5,409 nucleotides of DNA from an uncultured Atopobium sp. (GCA_946647055.1 CAMPCT010000154.1:1-5409), one strand, 5' to 3'; shown: positions 1 through 5,252, counted from the first letter of the stretch. Made by a program: numbers and translations. The notes: generated by a model not told the origin, from the letters alone.

Positions 1-82
1 CGGTCCAGCCGGTGAAGAGGTTGAGCTTGTTCCACTCGCTCTCGCCGTGACGGATGATGACGAGCTTCATTTCCTTTGCCAT
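1..82 (-). CDS. gpmA: 2,3-bisphosphoglycerate-dependent phosphoglycerate mutase, N-terminal fragment (runs off the left edge)
   Basis: Glycolytic and gluconeogenic cytosolic enzyme interconverting 3- and 2-phosphoglycerate through a phosphohistidine. Only the first 27 codons are in the window. Read on the minus strand from ATG at 82-80 they give [18 protein letters not shown] followed by KLNLFTGWT. The RHGESEWN block contains the catalytic, phosphorylated His and the start of the phosphate pocket, and the N-x-FTGW continuation is the signature of the cofactor-dependent (dPGM, GpmA) branch rather than of generic histidine phosphatases. The start at 82 is chosen because an AAAGGA ribosome site (88-93 on the minus strand) lies 5 bases upstream; the in-frame ATG at 70 would have AAAGGA only about one base away. 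It is transcribed divergently from the glutamine synthetase homologue. The rest of the gene, including the second catalytic His, is not visible. Family assignment is firm despite the short fragment. Confidence 0.9.
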   Translation of the reverse strand, partial: MAKEMKLVIIRHGESEWNKLNLFTGWT

Positions 83-151
83 GTGCGTCCTTTCCCTTCG
101 TGTCCTCCGGTCCGTCCTACCCGGGCCGGGCGGTACGATGCGCCATCCCTC

Positions 152-180
152 ATTATCGCACAATCGGCCGGCATTTCACC
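152..180 (-). promoter_or_regulatory. Candidate sigma-A-type promoter of gpmA
   Basis: On the minus strand a -35-like GTGAAA (180-175, four of six to TTGACA) is followed after exactly 17 bases by GATAAT (157-152, five of six to TATAAT). Transcription would begin near 145, leaving a leader of about 60 bases before the gpmA start at 82. No other element in the gap fits as well. Transcription start is not proven. Confidence 0.55.
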
Positions 181-235
181 CCACCAGGGCCACACCCATG
201 CCCAAACCGCCCGTTCGTCAGAATCTTAATGGGAG

Positions 236-251
236 GTAACGATAGCGAAAC
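236..251 (+). promoter_or_regulatory. GlnR-type binding box upstream of the glutamine synthetase homologue
   Basis: The sequence reads GTAAC-GATAGC-GAAAC, an exact match to the a-site/b-site unit GTNAC-N6-GAAAC described for actinobacterial GlnR (Streptomyces). Full-strength boxes in Streptomyces usually hold two such units 22 bases apart. Here the next a-site position (258-262, GTGCA) and the preceding b-site position (225-229, CTTAA) do not match, so this is one perfect unit. It lies 86 bases before the start codon at 322, and a GlnR-like regulator is encoded at 4443-5117. The match is seen; binding is inferred. By position it could act on the synthetase promoter as an activator, and perhaps also on divergent gpmA. 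Confidence 0.6.
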
Positions 252-272
252 GTTGATGTGCAAATCTATGTA
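244..272 (+). promoter_or_regulatory. Weak candidate promoter of the glutamine synthetase homologue
   Basis: TATGTA at 267-272 is the best -10-like hexamer between the GlnR-type box and the gene. The hexamer 17 bases upstream (AGCGAA, 244-249) is a poor -35 and lies inside the box. A poor -35 covered by an activator box is what one expects of an activator-dependent promoter, but the -10 itself is weak and this is only a best guess. Confidence 0.25.
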
Positions 273-306
273 GTTGCCGTAGCATCTGCCCGGCTTTGCC
301 ATGACT

Positions 307-312
307 AGGGGG
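307..312 (+). promoter_or_regulatory. Ribosome binding site deciding the synthetase start
   Basis: AGGGGG ends 9 bases before ATG at 322. The upstream in-frame ATG at 301 has no purine-rich site in front of it, and the residues it would add (MTRGFRH) are not typical of the family, so 322 is preferred. Confidence 0.65.
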
Positions 313-321
313 TTCAGACAC

Positions 322-1662
322 ATGACCAATGAGCAGTACCTCGATTTTGTCCTCAGGACCGTCGAGGAGCGCGACGTGCGCTTCGTGCGCCTGTGGTTCA
401 CGGACATCCTGGGTAACCTCAAGTCCTTCGCCATCTCGCCCGAGGACCTCGAGGAGGCCTTCGAGGAGGGCATCGGCTTCGACGGCTCCGCTGTCGAGGG
501 CTTCGCCCCGCTCGAGGAGTCGGACATGCTCGCCATCCCCGACCCCTCCACCTTCCAGCTCCTTCCCTGGCGCGACTCGGAGCCCCGGGTCGCCCGCGTC
601 TTCTGCGACATCAAGACCCCCATGCAGGAGCCCTTCGCCGGTGACTCGCGCGCCTGCCTGCGCCGCACCTTCGAGGCAGCCGAGGACAAGGGCCTCATCA
701 TGAACGTGGGCCCCGAGATCGAGTTCTTCTACTTCGATGACGACCAGATCCCTCGCACGCAGGACAACGCGGGCTACTTCGACCTCACGCCGTCTGACTC
801 GGCGCGCGTGCTGCGTCGCGACACCACCATCTCGCTCGAGAAGATGTCCATTCCCGTCGAGTACTCCTACCACGCGCTCGCTCCCTCGCAGCACGGCATC
901 CACCTTCGCCATGCCGAGGCCCTGACCTGCGCGGACAACATCATCACCGCCCGCCACGTCATCAAGCAGGTCGCCTTTGAGAACGGCATGTTCGCCTCGT
1001 TCATGCCCAAGCCCTTCTCCGAGATGGCGGGCTCGGCCCTGCGCATCCAGGAGTCGCTGTTCGACCATGACGGCGAGAACCTCTTCTGGGGACCGGGCGA
1101 GGACGGCGAGCCGCATCTGTCCGACATCGCGCGCAACTACATCGCGGGCCTGCTCAAGTACGCCCCCGAATACGCGCTGGTCACCAACCCCACGGTCAAC
1201 TCGTACAAGCGCCTCATCAACAACGGCCAGGTCCCCACGCACACCACTTGGGGCCGTCGCAACCGCTCCGCGCTGGTGCGCGTGCCCACCCACAAGCCCG
1301 GCAAGACCCTCTCCACCCGTGTCGAGCTGCGCATGCCCGATCCCACCTGCAACCCCTACCTGGCCTTTGCGGTCACGCTTGCCGCCGGCGTCCGTGGCAT
1401 CGAGGAGGGCCTCGTGCTCCAGCCCGAGTCCACGATCGAGGACGCCCACCTCTCCGAGGTCGAGATGGCGCGTCGTGGCTACACGCGCCTCCCGCGCGAC
1501 CTTGGCGAGGCCATCGAGTGCTTCCAGGCGAGCAGCTTCATGCGCGAGGTGCTGGGCGACCACATCTTCGACTACCTCGTCGCGGCGAAGACCGCCGAGT
1601 GGGACGAGTACTGCTCGACCATCACCAGCTGGGAGCGCGAGAAGTACTACGCCGGCTTCTGA
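322..1662 (+). CDS. Glutamine synthetase type I homologue (GlnA2-like), probably catalytically inactive
   Basis: Full-length 446-residue relative of the short (GSI-alpha, GlnA2-like) glutamine synthetases, which are cytosolic dodecamers making glutamine from glutamate, ammonia and ATP. Family blocks are in order: RFVRLWFTDILG (20-31), GFDGSAVEGF (52-61, holding the Asp50 equivalent D54), GPEIEFF (130-136), SFMPKPF (226-232), NRSALVRVP (314-322) and RVELRMPDPTCNPYLAF (333-349). Key residues are missing. In Salmonella numbering: E212 is A185 and E220 is G192 (both n1 metal ligands), H269 is R241 (n2 metal ligand), H271 is Q243, and catalytic flap E327 is Q303. E129 (E132), E131 (E134), E357 (E335), R339 (R315) and R359 (R337) remain. 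The frame is intact with normal codon use, so this is not a decaying gene. There is no C-terminal adenylylation extension (Tyr397 region) of the beta type. A regulatory or sensing role is inference; an unusual ligase acting on another substrate is the alternative. A GlnR-type box precedes it and a strong hairpin follows. Confidence 0.93.
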   Translation: MTNEQYLDFVLRTVEERDVRFVRLWFTDILGNLKSFAISPEDLEEAFEEGIGFDGSAVEGFAPLEESDMLAIPDPSTFQLLPWRDSEPRVARVFCDIKTPMQEPFAGDSRACLRRTFEAAEDKGLIMNVGPEIEFFYFDDDQIPRTQDNAGYFDLTPSDSARVLRRDTTISLEKMSIPVEYSYHALAPSQHGIHLRHAEALTCADNIITARHVIKQVAFENGMFASFMPKPFSEMAGSALRIQESLFDHDGENLFWGPGEDGEPHLSDIARNYIAGLLKYAPEYALVTNPTVNSYKRLINNGQVPTHTTWGRRNRSALVRVPTHKPGKTLSTRVELRMPDPTCNPYLAFAVTLAAGVRGIEEGLVLQPESTIEDAHLSEVEMARRGYTRLPRDLGEAIECFQASSFMREVLGDHIFDYLVAAKTAEWDEYCSTITSWEREKYYAGF

Positions 1663-1706
1663 TGCTCTCACCTCGCCGCCGGCCTACTCATCCCGTGAGT
1701 GACGTG

Positions 1707-1740
1707 CGTCCCCGTTCGCCCCACGGCGGGCGGGGACGTT
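1707..1740 (+). terminator. Strong hairpin after the glutamine synthetase homologue
   Basis: A 14-base left arm (1707-1720) and right arm (1725-1738) pair along their full length, with two G-U wobbles, around a CCAC loop. The stem is very GC-rich and begins 45 bases after the stop codon. Only two T follow directly (TTCCCTT), so it is a terminator with a poor U-tract, as is common in high-GC actinobacteria. Confidence 0.65.
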
Positions 1741-1846
1741 CCCTTGGGCCCGTTCGCCAACATGTGGGCTTGCAGGTCATGACTCCCAGAGAATGTGGAG
1801 GCGCGGTGTCCGACCTGCGCACCTTGTCAGACAGCTATACGGAGGC

Positions 1847-1868
1847 ATGCACTCATTTATTCATGCAT
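1847..1868. promoter_or_regulatory. Imperfect palindrome, possible operator (ArgR/AhrC-like)
   Basis: Outer arms ATGCA and TGCAT (1847-1851 and 1864-1868) are perfect inverted repeats, with further symmetric AT/AT pairs inside; 7 of 11 base pairs are symmetric. Read on the minus strand the site contains CATGAATAAA, which equals the left half of the Bacillus AhrC consensus CATGAATAAAAATKCAAK. The right half matches only if a 2-base shift is allowed (GTGCATG). It lies about 234 bases before an amino acid transporter, which makes an amino acid repressor plausible but unproven. Confidence 0.3.
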
Positions 1869-1965
1869 AGGGGAAACAACATACAGAAATGACCCCTTGA
1901 TTATTCAGTATTACATCAGCCTCATCCACAACTTGAAAAGAGCATCATTCGTTCAACTCATTACT

Positions 1966-2018
1966 TTGTCGTTACGTATGCAATTCTCGACATAATCTAA
2001 CCATGATTGAACGATAAT
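1966..2018 (+). promoter_or_regulatory. Candidate promoter region of the ABC transporter operon
   Basis: Two -10-like hexamers occur in the AT-rich stretch. CATAAT (1991-1996) has TTGTCG (1966-1971) 19 bases upstream, a slightly long spacer. GATAAT (2013-2018) has no good -35 at 16 to 18 bases (TCGACA at 1987-1992 is 20 away). Either would give a leader of roughly 75 to 100 bases before the ATG at 2102. The exact promoter cannot be settled from sequence alone. Confidence 0.35.
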
Positions 2019-2091
2019 ACAGGCACTATGTGCAGCAAGGACTCATGCCCGCAGCGCGCGGGCTTCCTCGAGGACGTCCCATTTGGACTAG

Positions 2092-2097
2092 GGAGGT
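2092..2097 (+). promoter_or_regulatory. Ribosome binding site deciding the permease start
   Basis: GGAGGT (2092-2097, part of AGGGAGGT) lies 4 bases before ATG 2102. A longer reading from GTG 2030 is open but has no such site, and it would put 24 hydrophilic residues in front of the signal peptide, so 2102 is used. Confidence 0.75.
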
Positions 2098-2101
2098 AGT
2101 A

Positions 2102-3457
2102 ATGGACAGTGCACAAGGCTGCTCGGCGCACTTCGTGCCGAGGAGGGTGCTGGCGATGATCCTGTCGCTCGCGCTCGCGACCTTTGCCGTGCTTGCGGTC
2201 ATGCCCACGACCGCATTCGCCATGACGACGAACAAGGCGACGGCACGACCCAACCAGCAGGGCGGGAACGGCGTCGTGGGTGGCATCCCGACACGTCTCA
2301 CCTGGGAGGGGACGGTCGAGGAGGGCGAGGAGGTCACCTCGGTCACGCTCGTCCTGCCCGATGACGCCTCCTTCGACGACTCGACCACGCGCGTTACCGT
2401 CCTCGAGGGCCTCAACCGCGTGAACGTCAACTCGACCACCACGCCCGACGGCGCCTCGATCACCATCGACTTCGACGAGCCCATCACCGAGGGGTCCCTC
2501 CTGCGCCTCGAGATCTCGAACATGAGCTTCCCCACCGCAGGCGGTGCGATCAGCGTCGCGGGCACCTATGAGAGCGGTGCGGGCACCCAGGCGCTCGTGG
2601 ACTCCCCTGCCATCACGGTCATCACCGAGACCCCGCTCCAGCGCATCGTCTCCTGGCTCGACGCCCAGCCGTGGGTCGCCGCCTGGAACTCCAACCAGTT
2701 CCTGGGGATGTTCTTCAAGCCCCAGCTCCTGGTCACCTCGATGGTGTCGCTGTTCAGGGGATGGCTGCTCTGCCTGCTCATCGTCATCGTGGCCTACCCC
2801 TTCGCCATCCTCATCGGCCTCATGTTCGCGTTCATGAAGATGTCGAAGAACCCGATCCTGCGCGCCATCGCGGCGGTCTACATCAACCTCCTGCGCGGCA
2901 CGCCGTTCTTCCTGCAGATCTATATCATGTTCTTCGGCCTTCCCATGATGGGCATCAACATCGACAACACCATCCTGGGCATGGTCGTCGTGGCGATCAA
3001 CTCCTCCGCGTACCTGGCCGAGATCTTCCGCGCCGGCATCGAGTCCATCCCCAAGGGCCAGTACGAGGCTGCCGCCAGCATTGGCATGAACGGCTTCCAG
3101 ACCATGTTCTGGGTCATCCTCCCGCAGACCATCCGCCGCGTCCTGCCCACCGTCACGAGCGACTTCATCACCAACTACAAGGACACGTCGCTGCTGTCCT
3201 CGGTCGGCGTCATGGAGCTCATGATGTTCGCCAAGAACGCGGTCACCGTCGCCGGCAACATCACCCCGTACATGTCCGCGGCAATCTTCTACCTGATCGT
3301 GACCCTGCCGCTCATCAGGGTCGTCTCCGTCATCGAGAAGCGCCTGGCCGCCTCCGAGTCGGGTGGGTCACCGCGTCCGCGTGTGCAGGCAATCGCCACG
3401 GCTGCCGCCATTGGAGGCACGCCCATGCTGGATGGAGGTAGCAGCGATGCTGTTTAA
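2102..3457 (+). CDS. Polar amino acid ABC transporter permease with a secreted N-terminal beta-rich domain
   Basis: Membrane subunit of a HisM/GlnP-type amino acid importer, 451 residues against about 220 for a usual one. Residues 1-40 are a signal peptide: RR at 14-15, hydrophobic stretch 17-35, and cleavage most likely after AFA at 38-40. Residues about 41-175 form an extracytoplasmic domain rich in Thr, Val, Asp and Glu, with alternating beta-like segments and no Cys; it does not look like a substrate-binding protein. From about 205 comes the classic permease: LLVTS and the first membrane helix (about 209-245), [20 protein letters not shown] (262-281), then the EAA coupling loop [20 protein letters not shown] (322-341), which docks on the ATPase, and a last helix near 391-411. 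A 35-residue hydrophilic or small-residue tail closes the protein. The gene overlaps the ATPase gene by 11 bases. Substrate is probably glutamine or another polar amino acid, inferred from family and neighbours. No binding protein gene lies in the window. Confidence 0.92.
   Translation: MDSAQGCSAHFVPRRVLAMILSLALATFAVLAVMPTTAFAMTTNKATARPNQQGGNGVVGGIPTRLTWEGTVEEGEEVTSVTLVLPDDASFDDSTTRVTVLEGLNRVNVNSTTTPDGASITIDFDEPITEGSLLRLEISNMSFPTAGGAISVAGTYESGAGTQALVDSPAITVITETPLQRIVSWLDAQPWVAAWNSNQFLGMFFKPQLLVTSMVSLFRGWLLCLLIVIVAYPFAILIGLMFAFMKMSKNPILRAIAAVYINLLRGTPFFLQIYIMFFGLPMMGINIDNTILGMVVVAINSSAYLAEIFRAGIESIPKGQYEAAASIGMNGFQTMFWVILPQTIRRVLPTVTSDFITNYKDTSLLSSVGVMELMMFAKNAVTVAGNITPYMSAAIFYLIVTLPLIRVVSVIEKRLAASESGGSPRPRVQAIATAAAIGGTPMLDGGSSDAV
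3434..3439 (+). promoter_or_regulatory. Ribosome binding site deciding the ATPase start
   Basis: GGAGGT lies 7 bases before ATG 3447, inside the end of the permease gene. It supports the start that gives a 46-residue N-terminal extension over the later in-frame ATG at 3585, which has only a weak GAGGGCGAG in front. Confidence 0.75.
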
Positions 3458-4313
3458 GAAGAAGAGTTCCGTCATCGACATCAGCCACGTCCCGCCCGCG
3501 CTCGACGCGGACGAGGCGGCGCGCATTGGCTACGAGCATGACCGCACCCTCTCCAAGCACGCCTTCTACGAGGGCGAGCATCCCATGGTTCGTATCGAGC
3601 ACCTCAACAAGGCCTTCGACGACAACGTCGTCCTGCGCGACATCAACCTCAACGTGTGGCCGGGCGAGATCGTGGTCGTGCTGGGGCCGTCGGGCTCCGG
3701 CAAGTCCACCATGCTGCGCTGCATCAACCTGCTCGAGACGCCCACGGCGGGTCACATCCTCGTGAACGACCAGGAGATCACCGACGCCTCGAAGACCAAC
3801 GTCCACAAGCTGCGCGAGAAGCTGGGCATGGTGTTCCAGAGCTTCAACCTCTTCCCGCACCTCACCGCCCTCGAGAACGTCATGCTCGGGCAGACCAAGG
3901 TGCTCAAGAAGAGCAAGGAGGAGGCGCGCATCGAGGCCATCAAGCAGCTCGAGGCGGTTGGCCTGGGCGACCGCATCGACTACACGCCCTCACAGCTCTC
4001 GGGCGGACAGCAGCAGCGCGTCGCCATCGCCCGCGCCGTCGCCATGCACCCGGACGTCCTGCTCTTCGACGAGCCCACCTCGGCGCTCGACCCCGAGCTC
4101 GTCCGTGGCGTCCTCGACGTCATGAAGGACCTCGCCTACAACGGTGGCATGACCATGATCGTGGTCACCCACGAGATGGGCTTCGCGCGTGAGGCGGCCG
4201 ACCGCGTCGTCTTCATGGAGGACGGCGTCGTTGCCGAGCAGGGCCTTCCCGAGGAGGTCTTCGACCATCCCAAGAACCCGAGGACGGCGGACTTCCTGGG
4301 CCACATCAAGTAG
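3447..4313 (+). CDS. Polar amino acid ABC transporter ATP-binding protein (GlnQ/HisP family)
   Basis: Cytosolic ATPase, 288 residues, powering the importer whose permease is encoded just upstream. Canonical parts are all present: Walker [10 protein letters not shown] (80-88), Q-loop Q131 in [15 protein letters not shown] signature LSGGQQQR (184-191), Walker B VLLFDEP (204-210) with catalytic E209, D-loop SALD (212-215) and switch H242 in THEMGFA. The FQSFNLFPH and [10 protein letters not shown] wording is typical of the polar amino acid subfamily. GlnQ-like proteins usually begin at the equivalent of M47 ([11 protein letters not shown]). Here 46 extra residues precede it, starting with the basic MLFKKK and then acidic and polar sequence. 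The start at 3447 is supported by GGAGGT seven bases upstream, and its 11-base overlap with the permease stop suggests translational coupling. A start at 3585 would give a standard-length protein and cannot be excluded. A hairpin terminator follows. Confidence 0.96.
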   Translation: MLFKKKSSVIDISHVPPALDADEAARIGYEHDRTLSKHAFYEGEHPMVRIEHLNKAFDDNVVLRDINLNVWPGEIVVVLGPSGSGKSTMLRCINLLETPTAGHILVNDQEITDASKTNVHKLREKLGMVFQSFNLFPHLTALENVMLGQTKVLKKSKEEARIEAIKQLEAVGLGDRIDYTPSQLSGGQQQRVAIARAVAMHPDVLLFDEPTSALDPELVRGVLDVMKDLAYNGGMTMIVVTHEMGFAREAADRVVFMEDGVVAEQGLPEEVFDHPKNPRTADFLGHIK

Positions 4314-4338
4314 GGAAAGCGCAAAAAGAAAAATTGTG

Positions 4339-4368
4339 AAGGAGGTTGGAGTGTTCCGACCTCCTTTC
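4339..4368 (+). terminator. Hairpin after the ABC transporter operon
   Basis: Arms AAGGAGGTTGGA (4339-4350) and TCCGACCTCCTT (4355-4366) pair over 12 bases with one G-U wobble around a GTGT loop, 26 bases after the ATPase stop, with an A-rich run just before. The T-tract after the stem is short (TTTC at its end). It separates the transporter from the regulator gene. Confidence 0.6.
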
Positions 4369-4392
4369 ATCTGCACAAAGCTGTGCTATTCT
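4365..4392 (+). promoter_or_regulatory. Weak candidate promoter of the response regulator gene
   Basis: The short AT-rich patch 4385-4412 holds TATTCT (4387-4392) as the best -10-like hexamer, with TTTCAT (4365-4370) 16 bases upstream as a poor -35 overlapping the terminator foot. Just downstream lies a small perfect inverted repeat, ATATG-AATA-CATAT (4394-4407), which could be an operator. No GTNAC-N6-GAAAC box is seen here. Confidence 0.25.
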
Positions 4393-4431
4393 CATATGAA
4401 TACATATTTCTCATGTAGGAGAGAACTGGCT

Positions 4432-4437
4432 GGGAGG
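4432..4437 (+). promoter_or_regulatory. Ribosome binding site supporting the GTG start of the regulator
   Basis: GGGAGG ends 5 bases before GTG 4443. No in-frame ATG occurs before the receiver-like domain begins, so the GTG start is well supported. Confidence 0.75.
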
Positions 4438-4442
4438 CCATC

Positions 4443-5117
4443 GTGCACCACAGGAACGTTCTTCACATAGCACGTACGACACGAAACCACGATCGCCTGC
4501 GCGAACTGGCGCAGTCTCTCGACATCTCCGTCCTGCTCGCCACCCCCGAGACGTTCAACCAGGCAATCAACAGCGGCCATGAGTTCGACCTCGTCGCCAT
4601 CGACATGTCGGGCATCGACGACTCCTTCTTCTCGTCCGTGGACGCCTACGTCATCGACAACGGCCTCATCCCCCTGCTGCTCATCTCCGACGTCGACCAG
4701 CTGTCCTCCCTGCGCATCCCCATCCAGGTCCGCACCGACTTCATCGTCGCCGGCGCGAGCCTGCCCGAGTTCGAGGTCCGCCTGTCCCAGCTGCTCTGGC
4801 CGGGCGAGGAGAGCGTGCCCTCCGACATCGTCACCATCGACAACATGACCATCAACCTGGCCACCTACCAGGTCACCATCGACGACCGTCCCGTCGACCT
4901 CACCCTCATGGAGTACTCGCTGCTCTCGTTCCTGGCGACGCACCCCAGCCGTGCCTACTCGCGCGACACGCTCCTGCATCGCGTGTGGGGCTTCGAGTAC
5001 TGCGGCGGCACGCGCACCGTCGACGTGCACATCAGGCGCGTCCGCTCCAAGGTGGGCCCGCAGATCGCCAACCACATCGTCACGGTCCGCGGCGTGGGCT
5101 ACCTGTTCAAGCTATAG
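4443..5117 (+). CDS. Orphan OmpR/PhoB-family response regulator with degenerate receiver, GlnR-like
   Basis: DNA-binding transcription regulator of 224 residues starting at GTG. Residues about 4-118 follow a receiver fold but key positions are changed. The acidic pair of the phosphorylation pocket is A10/R11, the conserved Lys is replaced (around A103), and S82 holds the Thr/Ser switch position; the acceptor Asp is kept (D54, in DLVAID). Residues about 128-224 are a complete winged-helix Trans_Reg_C domain, with GGTRTVDVHIRRVRSKVGP (188-206, recognition helix) and TVRGVGYLFKL at the end. The wording GGTRTVDVH-RR-R-K-GP and a receiver lacking the acidic pair resemble actinobacterial GlnR, the nitrogen regulator that works without phosphorylation. 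No histidine kinase gene is adjacent, and the neighbours are a glutamine synthetase homologue and an amino acid importer, which fits. Family is firm; the GlnR identity is inference from remembered motifs, and another orphan OmpR-type regulator is possible. Confidence 0.92.
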   Translation: MHHRNVLHIARTTRNHDRLRELAQSLDISVLLATPETFNQAINSGHEFDLVAIDMSGIDDSFFSSVDAYVIDNGLIPLLLISDVDQLSSLRIPIQVRTDFIVAGASLPEFEVRLSQLLWPGEESVPSDIVTIDNMTINLATYQVTIDDRPVDLTLMEYSLLSFLATHPSRAYSRDTLLHRVWGFEYCGGTRTVDVHIRRVRSKVGPQIANHIVTVRGVGYLFKL

Positions 5118-5141
5118 CGGCCGCAGGCATGCGATTGACCG

Positions 5142-5163
5142 GGGCCCCGCGAGGGGCCCTTTG
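5142..5163 (+). terminator. Terminator after the response regulator gene
   Basis: GGGCCCC (5142-5148) pairs perfectly with GGGGCCC (5153-5159) around a GCGA tetraloop of the stable GNRA type, followed by TTT. It starts 25 bases after the stop codon. Confidence 0.75.
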
Positions 5164-5202
5164 CATGGGATGGCACGGCGATCGTTTGGCTCCTGCCCGC
5201 GC

Positions 5203-5223
5203 GTTTAGGTTCGCCTAAGCCTG
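5203..5223. promoter_or_regulatory. Palindromic operator candidate, DtxR/IdeR-like
   Basis: GTTTAGG-TTCG-CCTAAGC (5203-5220) is a 7-base inverted repeat with one G-U-type pair. The 19-base window 5205-5223 agrees with the DtxR consensus TWAGGTTAGSCTAACCTWA at 15 positions by my hand count; mismatches are at positions 8, 15, 17 and 19. The site covers the putative -35 of the gene starting at 5336, where a metal-dependent repressor would be expected to sit. The UUCG loop also makes it a possible RNA hairpin, so a structural role is the alternative. Confidence 0.4.
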
Positions 5224-5238
5224 CCGTGCGAGTATGCT
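5210..5238 (+). promoter_or_regulatory. Candidate promoter of the gene starting at 5336
   Basis: TATGCT (5233-5238, four of six to TATAAT) lies 17 bases after TTCGCC (5210-5215), a weak -35 that falls within the palindrome at 5203-5220. Transcription would start near 5245, leaving about 90 bases of leader. Moderate to weak match. Confidence 0.3.
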
Positions 5239-5252
5239 GCTTGTCTAGATGT

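Larger units (their letters stand above)
1741..2101. other. Non-coding gap before the transporter, with an AT-rich second half
   Basis: No convincing gene is seen on either strand. The first part (to about 1845) is GC-rich, with small palindromes such as GTCATGAC and GGTG/CACC pairs. From about 1850 to 2030 the DNA is visibly AT-rich compared with all surrounding genes, and it holds an imperfect 22-base palindrome (1847-1868), a weak GlnR-like pair (1960-1975) and two -10-like hexamers (CATAAT 1991-1996, GATAAT 2013-2018). A short perfect stem, GCCCGC/GCGGGC (2047-2052 with 2058-2063), lies in the likely leader. It has no T-run after it, so it is not an obvious attenuator. Confidence 0.6.

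Noticed and set aside
301..321. Upstream ATG 301 as start of the synthetase homologue
   Set aside because: No ribosome site in front and atypical extra residues; ATG 322 has AGGGGG at a suitable distance and a normal family N terminus.
226..1671. Open 481-codon frame on the minus strand opposite the glutamine synthetase homologue
   Set aside because: It is the antisense shadow of a strongly G/C-biased gene: repetitive Gly/Val/Ala/Arg/Asp/Leu composition, no recognisable family, no start signals. The plus-strand frame has clear family motifs.
2030..2101. GTG 2030 as start of the permease
   Set aside because: It would add 24 residues before a clear signal peptide and lacks a ribosome site; AGGGAGGT directly precedes ATG 2102.
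1741..2101. Riboswitch, tRNA or small RNA in the long gap
   Set aside because: I found only short, unrelated stems and no T-box, tRNA cloverleaf or known riboswitch core; a covariance search would be needed to find anything subtler.
3363..3446. GTG 3363 as start of the ATPase
   Set aside because: It lies deep inside the permease gene without a ribosome site, whereas ATG 3447 has GGAGGT 7 bases upstream.
4351..4470. 39-residue Cys-containing ORF from GTG 4351 with GGAGG in front
   Set aside because: Its ribosome site and start are inside the terminator hairpin, it overlaps the regulator start in another frame, and its composition is unremarkable. A leader peptide cannot be fully excluded but nothing supports it.
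4392..5075. Long minus-strand frame opposite the response regulator
   Set aside because: Antisense shadow with Asp/Gly/Val-rich low-complexity sequence and no ribosome site; the plus strand encodes a clear winged-helix regulator.
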